Shown: in pieces, positions 35,300 through 48,123 of the stretch
Layout: the number at the start of each line of letters is the position of its first letter
Position numbering within the stretch: position 1 is the first letter of the stretch
DNA from: Trichoderma breve
Taxonomy: Eukaryota > Ascomycota > Sordariomycetes > Hypocreales > Hypocreaceae
DNA length: 64,000 nt
Direction of reading: 5' to 3'
Assembly (NCBI RefSeq): GCF_028502605.1
Contig: NC_079233.1
Location: forward strand, 6,758,001-6,822,000
Program-made: the position numbers and the translations under genes
Notes under the pieces: generated by a model
Databases searched by the model: none
What the model saw: only the letters and a program-made list of their open reading frames with translations
What the model was told of the DNA's origin: nothing

Positions 35300-36597
35300 T
35301 TACTGCTCCTTCTCAGGGATGACAACGCCCCACTTGTGGTTGACGTTTCCGTACATAATGTCACCGATCCAAGTCTTGATCTTGGAGGTGTAGACGTTGG
35401 GCTGGTTCTCGGGGCCCATGGGGATATTGATGTCCTTGCCGCGGTGGTGGATGGCCGAGATGGGGCACACAAAGTACTAAAATAACAAGTCAGCTTCGGT
35501 TTGTCAACAACTTTTGAGATGATGGAATCGGCACTTACGGCAGTTCCAGCAGCAAAGGACTCGATCAGGCGTCCCTCAGCGTCAGCCTCAATGACCTCGT
35601 CAATGGTGTACTTGCGCTCAGTAATCTCCAGCTCGTCGCTCAGGCGCTCACGAGCCAGCTCCAGGATGCTTCGGCGAGTGACTCCGTCCAGGATCAGCTT
35701 GTCGTCCAGAGGGGCAGTGATGAGCTCCTTCTTGCCGTCCTTGCGCTTCCAGACAACGAAGAAGTTGCTGGCGCCGGCCTCGGTACACTCGCCGTCCTTG
35801 CCATACAGCCACAGGATTTGGTGGTAGCCGCGGCTACGGGCCTCGGAGGTGGCAGCCAGACTAGGGCCGTAGTTGGCACCGACCTTGGCATAGCCAAAGC
35901 CACCGACCCAGGCGCGGACCATATCCTCGGGAGAGGTGTGCAGGCGCATGCCGCCGGGGGGGCTGTCGAGCTTGGGCATGTAGGTGACGATGATGTACAG
36001 CATGGCCTCCTTAGGAGCCTGGACACCGAGCTGGGACTGGGTTCCGATCAGAGTGGGACGGATGTACAGGTAGCGGCCGGGCTGGTCGCGGGGCAGCCAG
36101 CGGGGACCATCGACGGACAGCAGGGCAATGATGAGCTTCTCCAGCTCGGCAGGCTCAAACAGAGGCAGGGAGATACGGCCGGCGGACAGGTGCATACGGG
36201 CACAGTTGCAGTCGGGACGGAAGACGCGCAGCTTTCCGTCGTAACCACGGTAGGCCTTGAGGCCCTCGAAGCACTCGGTGGCATAGTGGAGGACCGAAGC
36301 AGTGGGCATGAGGCTCAGGGGACCGTAGGGCTTGAGCTCGGGAGTGGCCCAGCCCTCAGAGGCAGTCCAATTGACGGTGACCATGTGGTCGGTGCAGATG
36401 GTCTGGGAAAGGGAGTTGGCAGTAGCATCATCTAGCACGGGCTGAGGGTTCTTGGTGTAGGTGTAGGTGAGCTTGGAGGCATCGAGGGGAGCAGGAGTAG
36501 TTCCATTGCTGGGCTTGACGGGCTGAGTGGCCTCCTTGACCTGGATGTTGGCGGCGGTCAGGTCGACGTCCTGGGATGGGATAGCAGAGGGAGCCAT
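35300..36597 (-). CDS. Branched-chain amino-acid aminotransferase
   Basis: Predicted 411-residue PLP enzyme for the last step of leucine, isoleucine and valine synthesis (and the first step of their breakdown). Exons: 36597-35539 and 35476-35300, with a perfect GTAAGT donor and TTTTAG acceptor in phase 0. Fold-type IV features: VLHYATECFEGLKAYRG near 102-118, PLP lysine Lys238 in GGFGYAKVGANYG, GASNFFVVW, and the C-terminal YFVCPISAI block. The N-terminus (about 40 residues) is not a clear mitochondrial presequence, so a cytosolic isoform is likelier. Strong codon bias suggests high expression. A perfect CPC1/GCN4 heptamer lies about 200 bp upstream. Confidence 0.95.
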
Positions 36598-39150
36598 TGT
36601 GACGGATGAGGATGTTGGAGATGTGAGAGGATGGTGAATGATTGGATTTCCTTTTCAGTAAAAGAAAAGAAAAAGAAGAAGAGAAGAAGAAAAAGAAGTT
36701 GTGGTGGAAGATAAAAGTTTGGAAGGGAAGCCCGGGAGTTAAGAGGAAAGTCGGCAAGACAAGGCTCCGATGGCGGGTCAAACGTCGAATGGAGAATGAC
36801 TCAAAAGAGAAAAAAAAAAATTGGCGGCTCGATGTACTATCTGACGCCAAAGTTGGAGACGATTGGAGGCGATTGGAGAGAGGATACTCCACGTTTATGA
36901 CTGGGTCCTGTATGGATGTCTGGCTTAATTTGGGAATCCCAAGAGATTTGGTTTCTGGCAGTGAAGATGCTCCTTTTGAGAAGGGTGAGAATCTTACTCA
37001 AGTGCGTCAATATTACGATGATGAAAGGGCAGATATAGACTACAAAGGGATTGTCTCAGCTTGTACTGTCTCACCCAACGACAAGAGAGCAAAAGCCGGG
37101 CTGTTTAAAAAAGGAAAAAAAAGGTTCTTATCCCGCCGGGGGACCACAAAAAAATGGCGACGAACGACGAGTACCTCGACGTTGGACAGCGGCTACTCAA
37201 GGAGCGTACTCGGCACACGGCGTAAAGTGGGGTCACTCTTGGGTCGCTTCCATGTCACTTCGCACAAGAGCGGCGCTAGAAGGAAAGAAATGGAACCGAG
37301 GGAGGCAAACGGCAGCAGCGATAGGAATTAACTAGGGCCGGAGAGAAGAAGAAAAAAATTGATAGGTGTTCATGTAGGCGTCTTGGCTTCAGGTAGTTAG
37401 TAGCGGAGCTGGGGAGCTGAAATTCGGCTTTTGGAGGCTCTGGCACTACAGATTACTATTCTGTGCTGGATCTACTGTATTTATGTGTTACTCTTTCAAT
37501 CTATGCTGTGCTGTGCTGCAGTACCTCGGGGCACTATAAGCAGGAGGGAGAGTTGCACTGAAGCTGTCCCGCCAGTAAGCCAAGCAACACCGCCAAAAGA
37601 AACCAAGACGCCAACCCAACGGAAATAAGAACAAACTGAGATAACATGGACCATCGTGATATGCCTGAAAATAGCCAGTGAGAAAAGGGATGGCGGATCT
37701 GGTTGGCTGGGCAAAAGAGGGCAGGTGACCAGTTCGGCGGCCGAAGCTTGTTTGTTTCGCCAGCAGCTACTTGTAAATTCTTAATCCGTGTCTGCCCGCA
37801 CCGCCCTGTGCCGAACCCGGTGACAAGCCCAGCGCTTTGTATCGTCCAGTTGGTTTTGTAACCGGCGTGTGCTTAGGGGGGGGAGTTTGTACGTAATTTT
37901 AAAATTACAGGTAGTTGAATTGGCTTATGGTACTGCATGGATGCTTCCAATTGATGCACCCCGTGATGCAAATTGCAGCGGTTCGACTGGATGAATTAAT
38001 TCAAACTGATAGAATCGTCCAGTCTTCTCAGCACGCAAACCCGCCAAAGCGGAGACCCAGCCGCCGATACCGAAGGCCCGACTCCACGTTCCGGCGTGCG
38101 GAAATGCTCCGCCCCGCTTCTTTCGCGGCACATCTAGAAGAGGGAGCTTGGGATTTTGTGATAAGCCGCGATTTAACTCGGTATCATCTCACCATCAAGG
38201 TACATTACATTCTGTAAGAACGGATAATCTATTAAACACAACGGCCAGAGATACGAAACTCTCCGATCCGAGATGTCGTTTTGACAAGAATGCGGGGGAA
38301 AGGGCGCGCCTGTTTAACAGTTGCATTGCATTATCAATGGAGAAATGGAGAAGAATCAAAGAAACACGTCCAATTGCCAGATCCAGATCGATTGCGTAAT
38401 CAGTGCTCAAGAAGACAATCCAACATCTCCAATTCCGATCCCCCGATCCCAAACAAACGACATCCCATGACACTTTCTAGTAGTAATTGCTTTCTCAGCA
38501 AAATCCTCCCTCCCTCGTTGTTTTTTCTCTTATCAGCAGCTCCGATCCGGCTCTGCAGCGCATAAACGTGCATCGCATCCCTCAATCCCCCCACCATGCA
38601 GCGGAATTCTCAGCCCCTGGGTTAGTTGCGTTTGCGCCGTCGATAGCCGTGCACCTTCGCCAGCCAGTTACGCAACTCCCTTGTGTTGGTATGACAATTA
38701 GGTTAGCTATGAGATCATCCATAATGGCCCGCCGCATCTTTAACATAACAATTACAGCATGTCATCGCACGCACGGGGCGAAGGGCATAAGCAGGTGGTC
38801 AGAAGCCATGGCGATGCGAAAAGCCAACCACAGAACAGGTATCAAGCGCCATCCGTTTCATCTGCTTCAGCTTTTCTCCCTACTGTACTTGTGCATTGAA
38901 TCTCCCCAGCTGAGTCTCCGTGTCACCCCAATTCGATGAGCTGTACTCCGCATGTAGTAAGAAAACAACAGACTGTGATGCAAACTCAACTCTATTAGGT
39001 ACTTTTATCTTCTCTGTGTGTCCTCTACTTTTGGGTCTCTCCGCGGCCTGTTGAAGACTCTGTCTGTTAGTATCCAAAAACTCCAAAATCAGCAAAAATC
39101 ACATCCCATCGCCTGCTTTCGTGCTTCAACGCAAAGAAACATGGCTCCTC
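36598..39150. other. Long intergenic region upstream of the aminotransferase
   Basis: About 2.55 kb between the aminotransferase promoter and the 3' end of the cytidylyltransferase gene. A purine-rich tract on the + strand (36655-36720), i.e. pyrimidine-rich on the gene's strand, is the likely leader. Frames at 36642-37331 and 38487-38939 lack domains or splice support; the first is a product of the low-complexity tract. Confidence 0.5.
36797..36803. promoter_or_regulatory. CPC1/GCN4-type site upstream of the aminotransferase
   Basis: TGACTCA, the perfect core bound by Gcn4/CPC1, lies 200 bp upstream of the aminotransferase ATG. Cross-pathway control of branched-chain amino acid genes by this regulator is established in yeast and Neurospora; use of this site is inferred. 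Confidence 0.6.
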
Positions 39151-40729
39151 TCAGCTTGACATGACGCCCCTCTCGGCCTCTTTCTTGCGCTGCTCCTCCT
39201 CCATCAGCTCTCGAGCCCTCGCCGCCGCTTCTACCTCGGCCTTGACGCCCTTGGCCCGCTGCCGCGCCTCGTACATGTCGCGGCTCTTCATGATTCGCTG
39301 CACAATCTCCCCCGCGTTGACGTGCGAGAAGGTGTGCTCGCCAATCTGTCGGTAGATGCCCATCTCCTTTGGCGCCGTGTAAGGATCATATGTCAGGGGC
39401 ATGAACGCCGTCGGACCGTGGTAGACCGCATCGGGGATCCCCCACGGCATATCTGTGAGATAGCTCTTGGTCGGCGTAAACGGGGCTCCGAACACAGCGG
39501 CGTTGATATACTATAACAAGGCGTCAGTTCTTAGTGTCTGCGTCCGGAGTGATGGTGATGGGCAAAAGGCTTACCTTGCATTGGAGAACGCAGAGTCCAC
39601 GCTCGTAAATGTTCATGATGGGGTAGTTTACCCCCTTCCACTCGTTGATGACTCTGTCCTCGTGAACTCCCGCCACCACGTATGCCGGGCCGTAGTCCTT
39701 TCCGCCGTTGACGCTCTTCCTCTTCTCCGTAGCCTCTTCGGAGAACCAGCCCGCCTCCCGCGCAAGCTTGTCTTCCTCTTCTAGCACCTTGCACAGAAAA
39801 GCAATGTGGCCGCTAGAGAAAAGGTCGAAGCCGCCGTCGACGTAGACCACACGCTGGCCAGGCTTCGGCCCAGGTCCCTTCAGAAAGCTCTCGTACGATC
39901 CACGATCTCCCTCGCTAGAACCCAACTTTTCTGGCGTCTCTGAATTCCAGAACCAGACATCGACACCGGGGTTCTTGGCTGTTTCGTCCGTCGCGTACAG
40001 CTTGAATCTCTCGAGCATCGCCTCGGACTGGGCTTTGCGCTCCTCCTCAGTGCCCATGCCTTCTTGCCCAGCCAGCGTCTTCTTTAGCGATTTGATGAAA
40101 TGCGTCTTAGTGCACAGCAGCATGCGCCCAACGAGATCGGTGGTGGAGATGCCGGGCGATCGCTTGACGACCTTGAAGCGGCCTGCCTCCTTGACAAAGC
40201 GGTAGCAGTCGTTTCCATCGCTGTCCGAGGTGATGTCGTCGCCGTGAACAACGTATCGACAGCCGTAGTGTGAGATGTAGGGGAGCTGCGTCACGTAGGG
40301 GGCGTATCCGACCGACTTGGTAACCCAGCGACAGGCATCTGTAGCGGCGAGTCTGTTTTTGCGCTCTACTAGTCAGCCATTGCGCTTCTCTTTTGGCACT
40401 TCTTCTTCCTCGTCCCGCGAACATACCGCTCCTCAAGGTTCATGACCGTCGGGCCCTTGTTGGCAAGGATCGCTTCGTCGGAATGGACACCGACGTATAG
40501 CTCGTCGCCAAGCTGTCTGGCCTGGACCATTGCGCCGGCGTGGCCTGACAGTGACGCCCAAGCTCATTAGCAAGATGCTCCCGTGGGTCAATTGGGAACT
40601 AGCGGAGGTCTAACCATGGTGGAAAAAGTCCCAGCAGCCGTCCACCCAGATGCGACCGTCGAGGAGCTCAGGCGCAGGCTCGCCCTGAGGCTGCTCGAGA
40701 TCGTCCTGGTTCAAGCTGGAGGCGCTCAT
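39151..40729 (-). CDS. ect1: Ethanolamine-phosphate cytidylyltransferase
   Basis: Predicted 456-residue enzyme making CDP-ethanolamine from CTP and phosphoethanolamine in the Kennedy pathway. Exons: 40729-40615, 40544-40427, 40352-39575 and 39510-39151; phases agree throughout. It has the two tandem cytidylyltransferase domains of the family: domain 1 with HHGH at 37-40 (the first Gly of the signature is built across intron 1) and GISTTDLVGRML, and domain 2 with GGFDLFSSGH in mid-protein. The C-terminus ends in a charged helix. It is cytosolic, with no signal or membrane segment. It is single and not clustered with other phospholipid genes. Confidence 0.94.
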
Positions 40730-41977
40730 GTTGCGACAGGTGGAACGTGGGGGGGGGTTGAGAATACAGTAGAGGGCCAGGCGCTGAGCTAATGCAAAAT
40801 AAAATTGCGCAGCTACTTGTTCCAGCTGAAGAGACGTCGATTCGGTATCAAATGTCGCTGGCGCTGTTGGACAGCTGCGAAGACGGAGCTGGCGTTTGTT
40901 GGAGGAAGCTTGAGCTCAACGTGTCTCAGGGGTTCTGCAGCGACTGCGGGGAAATGAAGGTGACATTCACTGATTGCTATCTTATCGCATCAAGTCATTA
41001 GCGGCCTTAGCAGTGCTGGAGCCTCTGCTGGAGCCCTACTGGAGCCCTTTTGGGGGCTGTTCGTCCAGCTAGAGGCGCCCCCAAGCGACGGGCGCTAGCA
41101 CGTGCAAAAGAGTTGCGGCATTCTGTTAACCTTAAACCTTAGCAATTGACCGCCTGCCCTATGCCAGTTTACAAGTCATTCTGACTTCATTCACCTTCTT
41201 CTCATCTCTTCACTCCTCTTCATGCTCTTCATCAATGAGCATCACCGAAATCGCTGCTCTAATATCCTGCGCGAATCCATCTCGATAGTCCCCTGCACAG
41301 GCAAATCGCAGGAGTCCCACACTGGTCTCACCGACCATGCGAGCACAAGCATCGACATCCCACATTGCCATGCCCATCCAACAAAACTTCAAGCCTGGTC
41401 CTTTTGTCAGCTCTACGATTTGGTTCTAGCACAACCGGATACACGGCCTCAATCGTGTTAGCACCACCTCGATACTCCTCTGCCAGATCCAGGAACCATC
41501 GGCCAACCCAGCAATCGCCTGAAAACGCTGCCAAGGTGCGCTTCCACGTGCGCTGCCAGACGGCTTGAAGCCTCTAGTCCCCGGATTGGCCCGCCACGTT
41601 GTCGATCGATTGGAGCAGACATGGGCTTGCATGGGGCTTCACCTGCTGTTCGCATCCACGGCCGTTCTTCTCTCGACACCGAAGACAGCACGCTAGACAC
41701 GGCGCATCGGCCCAATTGCTGACAAGGCCCCAGAGTAGCATTGACAGGCTCCATATGACTTCATGGTTGCAGCAACAGCCCTGGCGACGGTTACATTTTG
41801 AGCAGGTCTGGGAAACTCAGCACGATACTTAAGTCGTCGCGTCCGCCCGTTGGCGCATTGACGTCCTCTTTGCTCGCCAGGTCGCCTGTTCCCCGTCGCA
41901 ACCAAGCAAGTCCGAGCATCTGAATCTGCATCGTCACCTGCATCTTCATCTTCATCTTCATCTCAAACACCGTCAAG
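40730..41977. other. Intergenic spacer between divergent genes
   Basis: About 1.25 kb with both promoters. A short (CTTCAT)n microsatellite sits in the probable leader of the phosphatase gene at 41941-41963. No coding frame is supported. Confidence 0.5.
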
Positions 41978-43245
41978 ATGAAGGCCTCCATGCTGTCTGT
42001 TGCCCTGGCGCTCGCCCCCGGCGCCATGGCCTGGAAGGAAGTTTCCGACTGTGACGAGATCAAGTACACTTCCGTCCCGGGCTTCTTCCTCCAGGACGAT
42101 GCCAACACCGACCCCAACACCTTTGACTATGTACGTATGCCAAAGAGAGGATGAATTGGCTGGAACACCTCGACTCATGCTTGACATACATAGGCCAACT
42201 TCAACTTTGGTCTTCTCAACAGGACTTACCCCACTGATGCCAAGTTCGACCCTCGCCACAAGAAGACCCAGTGGGAGCGCTTCGCCAACTACGTTGAGTC
42301 TCTCAACGACGACTGCCGCAAGAACAAGAAGGACCAGACCACTTACAAGGTGCTCTTCATGGGTCGCCACGGCGAGGGATGGCACAACGCCGCCGAGACC
42401 TTTTACGGCACCCCTGCCTGGAACGTGAGTATAGTCTTATAAAAACAGCGATGAATCTTCCATACCAGGCATCGACACGATTGCTAACTTTCATACAGTG
42501 CTACTGGGCTGAGCAGAATGGCAACAGCACCGCTACCTGGGCTGACGCTGAGCTAACTAACAACGGCATTGCCCAGACCACAAAGGCCAACGCCTACTTC
42601 AAGTCCCGCTTCGCCGACGGTCTCCCCTACTTTGAGTCGTACTACAGCTCGCCTCTCCGACGATGCCTCCAGACGGCCCAGCTCACCTTTGGCAGCCTGA
42701 AGTTCCCTCACTCCCACCCCTTCAAGCCCACCATCAAGGAGCTTTTCCGTGAGAGCATCAGCATCCACACCTGCGACCGCCGCTCCACCAAGACTCAGAT
42801 CCACGCTTTTGCTCCCAACTTCCAGTTCGAGGCGGGCTTTACCGAGGATGACGAGCTCTGGGAGGGCGCCCAGGACAAGGGCGAGACCTCTGCTCACCAG
42901 GTCGCCCGCAGCAAGATTGTCATTGACGACGTCTTCTCCCACGACGACAACACCTGGCTCAGCATCACCAGCCACTCTGGCGAGATTGGTGCCATCCTCA
43001 CCGTGCTGAACCACCGCTCTTTCAGCCTATCCACCGGCCAGATCATCCCCGTCCTCGTCAAGGCCGAGCTAGTTGAGCCCACCGTCGAGCCCACCAGCAC
43101 CTACGCCTCCTTCACCAGCGAGCCCACCTGCAAGTCTCCTCCCATCACCAGCATTTCTGGCCAGGGATGTGTGTGCGCCACTGCCACCACCACTTTTGCC
43201 ACTGCCACCATTACCTCTGGCTGCAAGGCTCATCAACAACTCTAA
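41978..43245 (+). CDS. Secreted histidine phosphatase (phosphoglycerate-mutase-like)
   Basis: Predicted 376-residue member of the histidine phosphatase superfamily. Exons: 41978-42130, 42194-42424 and 42499-43245, joined in phase 0 by GTACGT and GTGAGT introns. A signal peptide covers about residues 1-18 (cut near AMA-WK). The catalytic RHG is at 109-111 in MGRHGEGWHN, followed by the second Arg in SSPLRRCLQT, and the second His is in SITSHSGEIG. The C-terminus is Thr/Ser-rich with Cys pairs, suggesting an extracellular or wall location. Secreted relatives include phytases and acid phosphatases, but the RHGEGxHN form resembles the phosphoglycerate-mutase-like branch, so the substrate is open. 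Confidence 0.88.
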
Positions 43246-43933
43246 GAACAATGGGGATGAAGAGGCATCGTGAGAGTCGTGGCCTCTAGAAAAGAAAAGA
43301 GAAGCAGTAATGTGTTGACCATGAAAATTACCTTAATCTGTACATAGTAACCCTAAATGATAATGATGTGCACAATGCCTGTATCTTGGAAGTTCTGTGA
43401 GTAATGGTCTAGCTTTGTAGATTTAGTCCAGCAACAAAATAAGCCCGCCAACAGTCAGAAACAAAACAACGACACCAAGATGGCCCAAGACGGAAACAGT
43501 CACGTTCAAAGTCTGTAACGACTGGATCGACGACGACGACAATAACAACGTCAATACCAAGAACTCCAATTGTTGAAGTACCCGATTCCGGTGTCCGTCC
43601 AGCCAGTAGATTCTTCAACTCTCGAATTATGAACTCGCTTCGTTGTCCCGACAAAACCCCTATCCAGAAGCCATATCTAATATACAATATCAGCTAATTC
43701 TTTACCAGTAATAATAATCTTCGCTACTAGCGATAGTATCTCTACTTTCTTCTATATGAGATTGTATCCTTTACTCTCTTCTACTAGCCATAGTTTCAAT
43801 ATCACCCATTACTAACAAGAAATTCAATCACTATCCTTTAACATAAGATGGGATACATCTCTTCGATCCGGGGAAGAAAATACCTAGATCGGTAGGGGCC
43901 ATTCACACCCAAGTGGTGGCCGCACCTTGGTCC

Positions 43934-44027
43934 TGACACAACCAAGGAACCTACCTCCGCCTTAAGCAACACGGTCTGCCGATATGAAGATTAGATGTTG
44001 AAGTCGCGCGGTCCGACGTTAGGACGG
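43934..44027 (+). repeat. Dispersed repeat family 1, copy A
   Basis: Matches copy B at 58947-59020. Both share ACACAACCAAGGAACCTAC, the stretch ACGGTCTGCCGA and CCGACGTTAGGACGG, with scattered mainly transition differences between; copy B lacks about 20 bases of the middle. Confidence 0.85.
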
Positions 44028-44635
44028 CTCCTTCAACGCTCCTCTCTGACGATATGACGACCGGTTCCCCAGGACGGAGGGACACTCACCTGAGTTCGCG
44101 CGTCTATGCTTCTGTGGGAGGAGCAGCCGAGTTGGGTGATTGGTACCCTTTAGCATCATCACCTTGTATCAGTCCTTTGAAGCTCTATCGATGAAAACTA
44201 AACACATACGGCTTTAGGCTTTAGTTCATGCAAAGGGGAAGCTAATTCACAAACTCACCAATGTGAAAAACGAACATGGCTACCTAAATCCTTATCCTAG
44301 GGTAGCCGGGACAGACTTGTCGTCGAATTGTCTGAGGCAGTCTTGGCTACAATACTCACATATTGTCTCGTCGAAACCACTAACGACAAGATAAGTCCTT
44401 TCACTAAACCATCTATGCGGATTCATATTATCACGCGACCAACCTGGAGAAATTATCCTGGATACTCTCCGTCTTCGGGCTAGTACTGTTAAATCCCCTC
44501 GGCGTCAAATGGATGGAACTTTGTGCCAACCTCCCTCTTCTTCAGTGTCAGCGGGACAGTGCCCTCTTATTACTACTTTTTTTTACTATAGTTCATCTTC
44601 AAAAACGAAAGAGTAAGCTGTCTCAATTTTGAGAG

Positions 44636-44840
44636 TCTTTACTGGGTGTTTAAAGTGATGCTAAAAGCTTCTTCTCTGCGCAATTGACACTGGATACCCA
44701 CTCCGGCCTCCGAAATAGCAGACGATCTTATTCAAAAGAACGGCTATTGTTCATTCTGACTACATGTTGACTTCCACTCGAAAAGTTAGCATCTCCTCAT
44801 GGGCTGAACACTGACTGCGTTGTTATTCTTTGGGAAAAGG
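44636..44840 (+). repeat. Dispersed repeat family 2, copy A
   Basis: Aligns along its length with copy B at 54094-54310. Shared landmarks are AAGCTTCTT, TCAAAAGAA and CTGACTACA in the same order and spacing. Many differences are C/T or G/A, as expected of RIP or simple ageing. Confidence 0.75.
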
Positions 44841-45075
44841 TAGCACGAAGAAATCTCAGTTCTGGAAATGTAACGCCTAAGGATGCCTTTGTGCTTCCTT
44901 GTAGAGGCGAGCAGCATTTTCTAGTCACCTCCAAAAGGGCTTCAACAAGTACTTGGATCACGAGAGGATCTCCATATCGGCACTTAACTAAAGTCAAATA
45001 TGAATAGGCGAACAACACCACAGATTTGCAAACCCTACTTAGGGCCAAGTTTGTTTTCTCTAATCTCAGAAGTAT

Positions 45076-46440
45076 TCATACCTCAACTAGCTCGTTGAAG
45101 TCTTTTCGTGCAGCCTCTACAAGGCGTGGGTTTGTCAGTAAACGGATTGTTAACATTGCCATCCCCTTTCCACATTTTATCGCTGCTTCATGGGCACTGT
45201 CGCTTCCTGCATGGTCTGCAAATCGTGGATGGTGTAGAGATACACCTTTGTCTGTAGGGATAGGGAATGCTCCGTGAAAACTCGGGACTTTGTAAGAAAC
45301 GCTGCCTGTTATGCGTCAGTTCCATAGTGTACTTGAAGATGGTATGGAGGCTAATTCACCCATGTCAGTCGATGCAGTGTACGAGTTGTCATCCTTTACC
45401 AGGATTTTCTGCCCGATAGACAACATATCATCGGCATACTGTTGGCATATTGCGTCGTTCACTCTAAGGTCTTCATAAGTCGGGCCCCTATCGATGGAGT
45501 GAGTAAGTAACTTTACAAATACGCCATAGACGCCGGATGAAACATACGGAATAATGTTGTACTCGCAGCCTGTGCTCAAGGCAGCAGCATTAAAAGACTG
45601 CTGCACTTTCTTCAAAAGCGCCTCGCTTCGTTTCGTCGATGGACTGCGGACAAGCCAGGTCATTCGAGTGTAGTTGGCGATAACATTAGGTGCCGTGCCT
45701 CCGTCGTTGATGACTCCGTGAACTCGTTCGTTCGGTCTCATCTGCTGCCGCAGCATGGAAATACCGTTGTATGCCATCACTGCAGCGTCAAGTGCATTGA
45801 CGCCGTTCCATGGCTCACCCGCAGCGTGAGCAGATCGCCCACGAAACTCGACCTCAAATTTTTGCGAGGCAATAAACTTCAAGCCGGCGAGTCCATCGTA
45901 CCCCTCTGCGAACTGATGCGCTGCTAACGGATGGGCCATGATGGCAGCAGCAATGTCCTCGTCGTCGAAGGCGCCGGCTTCGATCAGTCTGACTTTTCCT
46001 CCTCCACCTTCTTCCGCAGGCGTGCCCAAAATCCGTATCCTTCCAGGAAAGCTTTCTGATTGAAGCACATTTGCGGCTCCAAGGAAAGCTGCCATCGAAG
46101 AAGTTGTGATCAAGTTATGACCACAAGCATGGCCAATGTCCGGTAACGCATCATACTCAACACATATGATCACAAGAGAGCCGCCTGAGCCAATCTCGGC
46201 CATAAAAGACGTCTCCAAGCCATACGCTTGCTTGGTGACGGAAAACCCATGTTTTTGTAGGAACGAAGATATTGTCTCCACAGCATAAAATTCCTGGTAA
46301 CCTAATTCCGGGTTATCGTGGATAGCTTTATTGAGTGTTCGCAGGTCTTGGTCAGCGGCGTTGATGGCATCATGTGAGTTGTTGAGTAGCCGCTTCACGG
46401 TATCTTCAGCTATGGGATCATTGGATTTAAGATGGACCAT
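45076..46440 (-). CDS. M20D-family amidohydrolase / metallopeptidase
   Basis: Predicted 436-residue zinc-dependent amidohydrolase or dipeptidase (peptidase M20, PM20D2/aminoacylase-like). Exons: 46440-45360 and 45305-45076; a 54-bp intron (GTGAAT...AACAG) joins ASTDMG to GSVSYKVPS in frame. The metal-binding GHACGHN block, the catalytic TPAEEGGGGK Glu pair and the dimerisation-domain segment GRSAHAAGEPWNGVNALDA are intact, and the final zinc His is likely in the HAGSDSAHEAA region. There is no signal peptide. It would release amino acids from N-acyl or beta-alanyl/gamma-type conjugates inside the cell. Neighbours downstream are an amidotransferase-like gene, a regulator and a permease, suggesting joint use of an amide nitrogen source. 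Confidence 0.9.
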
Positions 46441-48123
46441 ATTGACTGTGGAAGGATTTTCTCAAAGATGTGCTTTAGTATTAACAAGATTGTGAATATG
46501 AGATGAGAGGTAATGAAACGAGTACTGAGAAGATTTTAGTTCTCAATCCATGGGATGTTTCTGGTTTATATAAGTGCACTCTCCACATGCAAACCATAGA
46601 AAGCTGAGTCCCGAAGAGATTGCTCAACAGAGTCTGGTACGTTTCAGTTGGCTGACTTCGATATTGATCAACTTGTAGCCTTTGAATCATATAGCGTCCT
46701 TGGCTAATGCCCTGGCTGTTAGGAAATTTAGTCGTATTTCAACAGGCTAGTTGGTACTTGGCTATGCTTACTTTCTAGTAGAGAGCAGATCTTCCGACCG
46801 TCGGCAAGTTCAGGCCCGACTTTTCTAGTTTACTCGGCAAATTCGGTTGTTGACTTAAAATTCTCGCTTTCCAAATTTGGATGATTAAGAGGGCAGGTGG
46901 AGAGTTGCTTGGTGGACAATTGCTTTATTGGATCGGACAGTAATGATTTTCTCACCCTAAAGATACTAGAGCGGAGTGTAAATCACTTATGGGTTATTAC
47001 GTCCCCAAGTTCTTTACTTGAACCGAAATTATTAATGAAGATGTTTGTTAAAGTCTGTGGACTCATTATAAACACGATTGTAATTTGTATAGGTACTCAT
47101 GAGTATCGAAGGTATTCTTGTGGAATTGGTAGTAAATATTGGGAAGTGTTTAAAGCTTTAGCTATATACTCCGCAGGTGATTGACAATGCTATTCTATAC
47201 TACATCTACATCTGTCTACTAGAAGGTGGTAGCGATAGATATCTGTACTATTGGAAAATAGTTAGAATCTATGAGAGTATCTCTACTATCGCATAGTAGC
47301 GGGAATATCCGCGAATATGTCTACATGTACTGTCACATAGTAGATGATAGAATCATATAGGGAGTATCGCTTGATGACTACACATATAGGTATTTTGTTA
47401 TCAAGTTGATTTGGCGTTCGCAGCTATTCGCCACTCCTGAAGATAATTCTTGCCATATACAGTTCCTCCTTGTTTATCATGACTTGTCGCTTTGTTCATT
47501 GCAAGGTCACCGACATTGACTAATGTAACCCAGAATACTAAAAATTTTTGGGGGCCTTTGCCACTTGTTGAGGGACTCGGAAGCTATGTGTAATATGACA
47601 TTCGGTTGCTAGAATTGGCATATACAGGTGAATCTAGAGGTGTTAGGCTGCCCGCCCGTATTCAGGGATGTAGACATCTTCCCCGTCTCTGCAGCCGAAG
47701 CTCCGACTGGCATCCGCAGAACATCCAGGACCTACAGTGGGCAGACGCACCGACTCTAAATTGAGCCAGTGATCCATTATATGCAAGGGCTGGACTGGCT
47801 GGGCTAGCTGAGGTTCTCGATCGGCCTCGTCAGCTTCTTGGAGGCTTCCCTAACGTATCATGTGATTTAATGAGCGTAATGAGAATGAAAAAGCACCAGG
47901 CTCCATTATAGCGACCTGAAGAAACCCACAGAATGGTCTAATTTATTCTTTGGATTTGACGATTTCGCAATATGCCCGAGCCGACTAACACATTCAACAT
48001 AAATACCATGCTGCCTACATCAAATATTGTCAACGACTCTAGATGGACTCATCAGAAACTTCGAAGGGATAATAACCGATTTGTGTTAATCTTGATTTCT
48101 CACTACACTCCTCACACTGGAAG
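46441..48123. other. Intergenic region between divergent genes
   Basis: About 1.7 kb with the promoters of the M20D gene and the amidotransferase-like gene at its ends. The middle (47200-47400) is AT-rich with 'tctactatcgcatagtag'-type inverted motifs like the repeat-rich stretches further on. No coding frame is supported. Confidence 0.5.

Larger units (their letters stand above)
43246..45075. other. Repeat-bearing intergenic region
   Basis: About 1.8 kb without a gene. It contains two segments that recur elsewhere in the window (43934-44027 and 44636-44840). The remainder is AT-rich with many 'tctctact'-type runs, like 47200-47380, 56500-56650 and 59100-59270. It looks like decayed mobile-element sequence; no transposase or reverse transcriptase frame survives. 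Confidence 0.6.

Noticed and set aside
35818..36435. 205-codon open frame antisense to the branched-chain aminotransferase
   Set aside because: Same cause: strong codon bias on the true strand keeps the antisense frame open; no domain features.
36642..37331. 229-codon Lys/Arg/Glu-rich open frame upstream of the aminotransferase
   Set aside because: It begins in the purine-rich tract complementary to the gene's leader; the composition explains the open frame.
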